From positions 1-44,349 of the forward strand of contig DASYYE010000075.1 of assembly GCA_035946955.1 (NCBI GenBank): a stretch of 44,349 bases of DNA, read 5' to 3'. The stretch is from DASYYE01 sp035946955 (GTDB lineage: Bacteria; Actinomycetota; Actinomycetes; Streptosporangiales; Streptosporangiaceae). Within the stretch, counting starts at the first letter, position 1; every line of letters starts with the position of its first letter. Made by a program: the position numbers and the translations under genes. Under the pieces are notes generated by a model. That model saw nothing but the letters and a program-made list of their open reading frames with translations, was not told the DNA's origin and searched no databases. Below, piece after piece: positions 39,721 through 44,349 of the stretch.

Positions 39721-42204
39721 ATGGCGAGCACCCACGGGGGAGTGACCCGCCCTGCCTGCGCAGTGGTGGCGCTGGCGCTGGTGACGGGCGCGGCAATGGT
39801 GTCAGGAGGGAACGCTTCGGCTGCCTCCGGCCCGCGCTCGGCCGTGCCAGGGACCATTTCGACCATTGCCGGGGGCGTCGGCGGCCCTGGCCTGGCGACG
39901 CGTATCGGAATGGGAGCCAACGGCGTGTCCTACGCCCATGGCAGCCTGTATGTGGCGGCCCTCAACACCATCCGCCGCATCAACACGGTCACCGACCAGC
40001 TCAGCACGCCTGCGGGCAACGGCGGGTTCTTCCGATCCGGCAACGGCGGCCTGGCGGCGGACGCGGGCCTCAACACCAACATGGTGGCGGCCGACCATTC
40101 CGGGAACCTGGTGCTCACAGACACAGGCGACAACCAGGTGCGGGTCGTGGCCGCGCGCAGCGGCAGGTTCTACGGCCAGCCGATGACCGCCGGCCACATC
40201 TACCGGGTCGCAGGCAGTGGGGAGCAGGTCCCGGAGGGGGTCCCGGCCACCCAGGCCAAGCTCTACGCCCCCTATGGGGTGGCCGTCGACGCGGCTGGCA
40301 ACGTGCTCATCGCCGTGCCTGGCTACTCGCGGAAGAACCTCGACGGCGACCGCGTGTGCGTGGTGGCGGAGAGCACCGGCACGTTCTATGGCCAGCAGAT
40401 GAAGGCCGGGTACATTTACTCGGTCGCGGGCAACGGCATGTACGGCTTCTCCGGCGACGCCGGCCCTGCGGCCGCCGCCCGCCTGGGCCGGCCCGCCGGG
40501 GTGGGCCTGGATGCCGCCGGGAACGTGCTCATCGCCGACACGTTCAACGACCGCGTCCGGGTGGTGGCCGAGCACACCGGCACGTTCTACGGGCGGTCGA
40601 TGACCGGCGGGGACATCTACACCATCGCGGGTGGCGGCACCGGCGGCCTTGGTGACGGCGGCCCCGCCACCGCTGCCGAGCTCCTCGGCCCCTACGCGGT
40701 CGCTGTGGACAGTGCCGGGAACCTCGTGGTCTCCGACACGGCCCACTCCCGGGTGCGGGTGGTGGCCGAGCACACGGGCACGTTCTATGGGCAGTCGATG
40801 ACCGGCGGGGACATCTACACCGTGGCCGGCGACGGCAATATCGGGTTCTCCGGCAATGGCGGCCCGGCGACCTCGGCCGAACTCGCCGGCCCGTACTGGA
40901 CGGCCGAAGACGGCGCGGGCAACCTGGTGGTCGCCGACGGCTTCGATGTGCGGGTGGTGGCGGCGCACACGGGCACGTTCTACCGGCAGCAGATGACCGC
41001 GGGGGACATCTACCAGGTCGCTGGCAGGGGCATCGACTCGTTCTACTCGGGAGACGGCGGCCGGGCGACCGCCGCCCAGCTCTTCGAGCCGGCGTGGGTC
41101 ACGGTCGACCATGACGGGAACTTCGTGGTGTGCGACTGCAACAACAACCGGGTGCGGGTGGTGGCCGAGCACACGGGCACGTTCTACGGGCGGTCGATGA
41201 GGTCCGGCGACATCTACACGGTGGCTGGGAACGGCGGGCAGGGCTCGCTGGGGGAGGACGGCCCAGCGACCAAGGTGGCCGTATCGCCTTCGAGTGTGGC
41301 CGTAGACGGTGCGGGCAACCTGCTGGTCGGCGAAGGCAAGTTCAGCAACCGGGTCCGCGTCGTGGCGGGGCACACCGGCACGTACTACGGGCAGCAGATG
41401 ACCCGAGGGGACATCTACACGATCGCCGGGAACGGCCAGCAGGGGTCCTCCGGCGACGGCGGCCCAGCGGTCCATGCCGAGCTGGACTCCATGTCCGGGC
41501 TGGCGGTCGACGCAGGCGGGAACGTCCTCATCGCCGACACCCTCAACCTGCGCGTCCGGCTGGTGGCCGTGAAGACGGGGACGTTCTACGGCCAGGCCAT
41601 GACGGCCGGGAACATCTACACCGTCGCCGGGAACGGCAGGCAGGGGTTCTCCGGCGACGGCGGCCCGGCTACCCACGCAAAGCTGAACCTCCCATCCGGG
41701 TCAGCGGTCGACGCGGCCGGGAACGTGCTGTTCGCCGACGGGGCCAACGCCCGGGTGCGGGTGGTGGCTGCCCAGACCGGCACGTTCTACGGGCAGTCGA
41801 TGACCGCCGGGGACGTCTACACGGTCGCTGGCGGTGGCACCGGTGGCCTGGGCCTCGGCGGCCCCGCCACCGGCGCGGAACTGGCGGACCCCTCGAACGT
41901 CACCCTGGACGCCGTCGGCAACCTGGTCATCAACGACTCGGGCGTGCTGTTCGACTCCGGTGCCCGGGTGGAGGTGGTGGCGGCCCACACCGGCACCTTC
42001 TACGGGCAGGCGATGACCGAGGGCGACATCTATTCCGTCGCCGGCAACGGGGTCGTCGGCTTCTCCGGCGACGGCGGACCAGCCGGCCAGGCGGAGCTGG
42101 GCATGCCAGCCAATGTCTCGTTAGACGCTGCGGGTGACCTGCTGATCGCCGACTCGCTTAACAACCGCGTGCGGCTCGTCACCGCCTGGCCGCCATCACC
42201 ATAG
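39721..42204 (+). CDS. Secreted NHL-repeat protein, second paralogue
   Basis: This 827-residue protein has a signal peptide (VTRPACAVVALALVTGAAMV, cleavage probably near GNASA). Its lead section (ISTIAGGVGGP) matches the protein at 6041-8548 and is followed by ten units of 64-72 residues built on TFYGQxMTxGDIY, VAGNG, GDGGPAT, VDxAGNxLIAD and NRVRVVA. The blades resemble NHL beta-propellers. Unit sequences vary more than in the first paralogue, for example TFYGRSM and TFYRQQM, and several have small insertions. ATG 39721 follows GGAGG by seven bases. It probably acts outside the cell as a binding or structural protein. Confidence 0.85.
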   Translation: MASTHGGVTRPACAVVALALVTGAAMVSGGNASAASGPRSAVPGTISTIAGGVGGPGLATRIGMGANGVSYAHGSLYVAALNTIRRINTVTDQLSTPAGNGGFFRSGNGGLAADAGLNTNMVAADHSGNLVLTDTGDNQVRVVAARSGRFYGQPMTAGHIYRVAGSGEQVPEGVPATQAKLYAPYGVAVDAAGNVLIAVPGYSRKNLDGDRVCVVAESTGTFYGQQMKAGYIYSVAGNGMYGFSGDAGPAAAARLGRPAGVGLDAAGNVLIADTFNDRVRVVAEHTGTFYGRSMTGGDIYTIAGGGTGGLGDGGPATAAELLGPYAVAVDSAGNLVVSDTAHSRVRVVAEHTGTFYGQSMTGGDIYTVAGDGNIGFSGNGGPATSAELAGPYWTAEDGAGNLVVADGFDVRVVAAHTGTFYRQQMTAGDIYQVAGRGIDSFYSGDGGRATAAQLFEPAWVTVDHDGNFVVCDCNNNRVRVVAEHTGTFYGRSMRSGDIYTVAGNGGQGSLGEDGPATKVAVSPSSVAVDGAGNLLVGEGKFSNRVRVVAGHTGTYYGQQMTRGDIYTIAGNGQQGSSGDGGPAVHAELDSMSGLAVDAGGNVLIADTLNLRVRLVAVKTGTFYGQAMTAGNIYTVAGNGRQGFSGDGGPATHAKLNLPSGSAVDAAGNVLFADGANARVRVVAAQTGTFYGQSMTAGDVYTVAGGGTGGLGLGGPATGAELADPSNVTLDAVGNLVINDSGVLFDSGARVEVVAAHTGTFYGQAMTEGDIYSVAGNGVVGFSGDGGPAGQAELGMPANVSLDAAGDLLIADSLNNRVRLVTAWPPSP

Positions 42205-42243
42205 CCGCCACTGCTGCTGCGAAGGCGGGGTGGCTGCGAAGAT

Positions 42244-43929
42244 ATGACGGTGGATGACGCGCTTGCGGATCTCGTGCCCATGCCATTGGTCGCACGCCCG
42301 CACCCTGGCCGGTTCTGGCTTGGCACAGACACGCCCGTGCACGCGGAGCGAGGGGCGGAGGTGGAGGCGGCTGCGGTGCGCCGGGTGCTCCCGGTGCTGG
42401 CCGTCCCACCCGAGCGCAGCGCTGACGCGCCTGACGGTGATGGCTCTATCTACGTCGGACGCGCCAAGGACCTGGCGACGGAGGCATACCGGCTGTTCAT
42501 CGGCCCCAACCGGGTGCGGGTCGAGGCAGGCGGTCCCGCTGGCGCCTATTACGCCGCGCAGACCCTGCGTCAACTGGTCGGCGACGACGCATGGCGGGCG
42601 GTGCCAGCCGCCAACCTCTGGGCGGTGCCCTGCGCGGAGGTGCGGGACGCGCCGGTGCTGGCGTGGCGCGGCGCCCACCTGGATGTCGCGCGGCACTTCT
42701 TCCCCAAGCAGACCCTCCTCGATTTCATCGACGTCATCGCCGCGCACAAGCTGAACAGGCTGCACCTGCACCTCACCGACGACCAGGGCTGGCGGGTGGA
42801 GAGCCGCCGTTACCCGGCACTGCACGAGGTCGGCTCATACCGGCCGCGCACCATGGTTAGCCTGGCCAGTAAGGAAGCACCCGCCTACGACGACACGCCC
42901 CACGGCGGCTACTACACCCTCGCCGACCTTTCCGAGGTCGCGGCCTACGCCGCGCAGCGGATGGTCACCGTGGTGCCCGCGATCGACGTGCCGGGACACA
43001 CCAGTGCCCTGCTCGCCGCACTGCCGGAGTTCGGCTGCGGGCCCGCCACCGACTACGAGGTCGCCACCGAGTGGGGTATTTTCGACCGCCTCGTCTCGCC
43101 GTTGCCGAAGACGGTCGACTTCCTGGCGGAGGTGCTGGACGAGTTGCTGGGAGCCGTCCCCGCGCGTTACGTCCACATCGGCGGTGACGAGGCTGTCCTG
43201 GACCGCTGGCGCCAGGACGCCGAGGTCGAGGACTACCGCCGCTCACTCGGCCTGGTCAGCGCCGAGGCCCTGCACGCCCACTTCCTCCGGGAACTGGCGG
43301 ACGTCCTCGCGGGCTACGGTGCCCGGGCAGTGGTCTGGGACGAGGGCTTCACCAATGCGCAGCGGGTCCATACAGACGAGGCACAGGCGAACACGACGCA
43401 GCCGCCACAGACCCGGTTGCGGCCCGACACGGTCGTCATGGCCTGGCATGGCATGCAGACCGCGCTGAGGGCCGCCGCCGCGGGCCACGATGTCGTCGTC
43501 ACGCCGGAAGACACCACCTACTTCGACCACGACCAGGCCGACGACGACCGGGAACCCCTGGCCATCACCGGACCGACCCGCGCCGAGGCCGTCGCCGGGT
43601 TCCGCCCCGTGCCGCCTGACTGGCCCGCCGAGGCAGCCACCCGCGTGCTGGGCACCCAGTTCCAGCTGTGGACCGAATACATCCCTGACCGCCGTGCCCT
43701 GGAGTACATGGCTTTCCCGCGTGCCTGCGTCCTGGCCGAGGTCGCCTGGACCGGCGCAGCCGTACCCTGGGCTTCGCTGCGCCCCCGCCTAGCCGCTCAT
43801 CTGGGCAGGCTCGCGGCCCTGGGCGTGGAGTACCGCCCCCTGGAGGGCCCGCGCCCCTGGCAGGAAGGCGGCACCGGCCTGCGGCGGCACCGGCGTCCCG
43901 TCCCGCTGACGACAGACGCACACCCATGA
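42244..43929 (+). CDS. Beta-N-acetylhexosaminidase, GH20
   Basis: This 561-residue glycoside hydrolase cleaves terminal GlcNAc or GalNAc. An N-terminal GH20b-like domain (about 10-125) precedes the catalytic barrel, which starts at LAWRGAHLDVARHFFP and has LNRLHLHLTDDQGWRVE, VVPAIDVPGHTSALL and the catalytic Asp-Glu pair in HIGGDEAV (residues 315-316). No signal peptide is visible, so it would act in the cytoplasm on imported chitin or peptidoglycan oligosaccharides. The ATG at 42244 has only a weak purine stretch upstream. It lies 39 bp after the NHL-repeat gene on the same strand and could be cotranscribed with it. Confidence 0.92.
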   Translation: MTVDDALADLVPMPLVARPHPGRFWLGTDTPVHAERGAEVEAAAVRRVLPVLAVPPERSADAPDGDGSIYVGRAKDLATEAYRLFIGPNRVRVEAGGPAGAYYAAQTLRQLVGDDAWRAVPAANLWAVPCAEVRDAPVLAWRGAHLDVARHFFPKQTLLDFIDVIAAHKLNRLHLHLTDDQGWRVESRRYPALHEVGSYRPRTMVSLASKEAPAYDDTPHGGYYTLADLSEVAAYAAQRMVTVVPAIDVPGHTSALLAALPEFGCGPATDYEVATEWGIFDRLVSPLPKTVDFLAEVLDELLGAVPARYVHIGGDEAVLDRWRQDAEVEDYRRSLGLVSAEALHAHFLRELADVLAGYGARAVVWDEGFTNAQRVHTDEAQANTTQPPQTRLRPDTVVMAWHGMQTALRAAAAGHDVVVTPEDTTYFDHDQADDDREPLAITGPTRAEAVAGFRPVPPDWPAEAATRVLGTQFQLWTEYIPDRRALEYMAFPRACVLAEVAWTGAAVPWASLRPRLAAHLGRLAALGVEYRPLEGPRPWQEGGTGLRRHRRPVPLTTDAHP

Positions 43930-43952
43930 GGTGAGCGCTTTTCCAGGCAGCC

Positions 43953-44349
43953 TCAGTGGACCTCGTTGAGTTCGCCAGTGGCCACATCGAAGACGAAACC
44001 ACGCACAGCGCTGGTGTGAGGGATGAACGGGCTCGCCTTGATCCGTGCGATCGACTGGCGTACGTCCTCGTCGAGGTCGTTGAACGACTCCGCGGCCCAC
44101 GGCGGCTTGATCCCGGTCTCGTCCTGGATGGCGCGCTTGAAGTCGTCGTCGGTGAAGGTGAGCATGCCGCAGTCGGTGTGGTGGATGAGGATGATCTCGT
44201 CGGTGCCCAGCAGGCGCTGACTGATGGCAAGGGACCGGACCTGGTCGTCCGTGATGACCCCGCCCGCATTACGGATGACGTGCGCCTCGCCTTCGTTTAG
44301 CCCAAGGATGTCGTACACGTTCAGCCGTGCGTCCATGCACGCGACCACC
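43953..44349 (-). CDS. Beta-carbonic anhydrase, cut by the window edge
   Basis: The last 132 or so residues of a beta-class carbonic anhydrase are present. The Zn ligands Cys and Asp with Arg are in VVACMDARLN, and His and Cys are in HHTDCGML. The end SAVRGFVFDVATGELNEVH closely resembles the small mycobacterial enzyme type (Rv1284-like). From that family about 30 N-terminal residues should lie beyond the right edge; the GTG near 44348 is internal. It interconverts CO2 and bicarbonate. It converges on the GH20 gene with a 23-bp gap. Confidence 0.93.
   Translation of the reverse strand, partial: VVACMDARLNVYDILGLNEGEAHVIRNAGGVITDDQVRSLAISQRLLGTDEIILIHHTDCGMLTFTDDDFKRAIQDETGIKPPWAAESFNDLDEDVRQSIARIKASPFIPHTSAVRGFVFDVATGELNEVH

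Overview
The window is high-GC DNA with GTG and TTG starts, strong GGAGG-type ribosome binding sites and gene families typical of soil actinomycetes: DUF1707, DUF2207, XRE-STAND-TPR regulators, PAAT transporters and GH64. Secreted 'VAGNG' NHL-repeat proteins suggest a Streptosporangiales-like or related actinobacterium, but genus cannot be fixed from the sequence. No rRNA, tRNA, CRISPR array, intact insertion sequence or biosynthetic gene cluster is visible.

Layout. At 0-6 kb are an ABC drug-exporter type ATPase (partner cut by the edge), an MFS exporter, Lon protease and a DUF2461 protein. At 6-12.3 kb is a secretory stretch: a large NHL-repeat protein, a LacI-type regulator with an operator in its own promoter, a Tat-exported GH64 beta-1,3-glucanase and a secreted EXORDIUM-like protein. 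At 12.4-17 kb one leftward operon carries a FadR-type GntR regulator, a polar amino acid ABC transporter (lipoprotein, permease, ATPase) and a D-amino-acid oxidase-like flavoenzyme. Upstream lies a phased array of GTCGAC sites. At 17-22.3 kb are a DUF2207-type membrane protein, a 955-residue XRE-STAND-TPR regulator and a SAM methyltransferase.

The 22.25-22.7 kb interval is the densest non-coding stretch: a Clp N-domain remnant, a DnaA-box match, several hairpins and a 14-bp repeat array that runs into the start codon of an ArsR-type regulator. That regulator is coupled to an MFS transporter and a 72-residue small protein. At 25-29.4 kb lie a conserved secreted protein, a polytopic membrane protein with an odd tail, a degenerate Nudix protein and glutaminyl cyclase. 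At 29.4-34.9 kb a three-gene nucleotide-sugar operon (dehydrogenase, GT2 glycosyltransferase, epimerase) sits downstream of a large GT-C-like membrane protein and is probably a cell-surface glycan module.

At 35.3-39.5 kb, four same-strand genes encode a DUF1707 protein, a single-pass membrane protein, a PP2C-type phosphatase and an FHA-PrsW fusion. This looks like a phospho-signal-gated intramembrane protease module and is the best candidate here for an undescribed system. A second NHL-repeat protein with the same ten-unit architecture follows, then a GH20 hexosaminidase and the C-terminal part of a beta-carbonic anhydrase. Short tandem duplications, most of them in frame, recur through the window, and two convergent gene pairs share interlocked stop codons.
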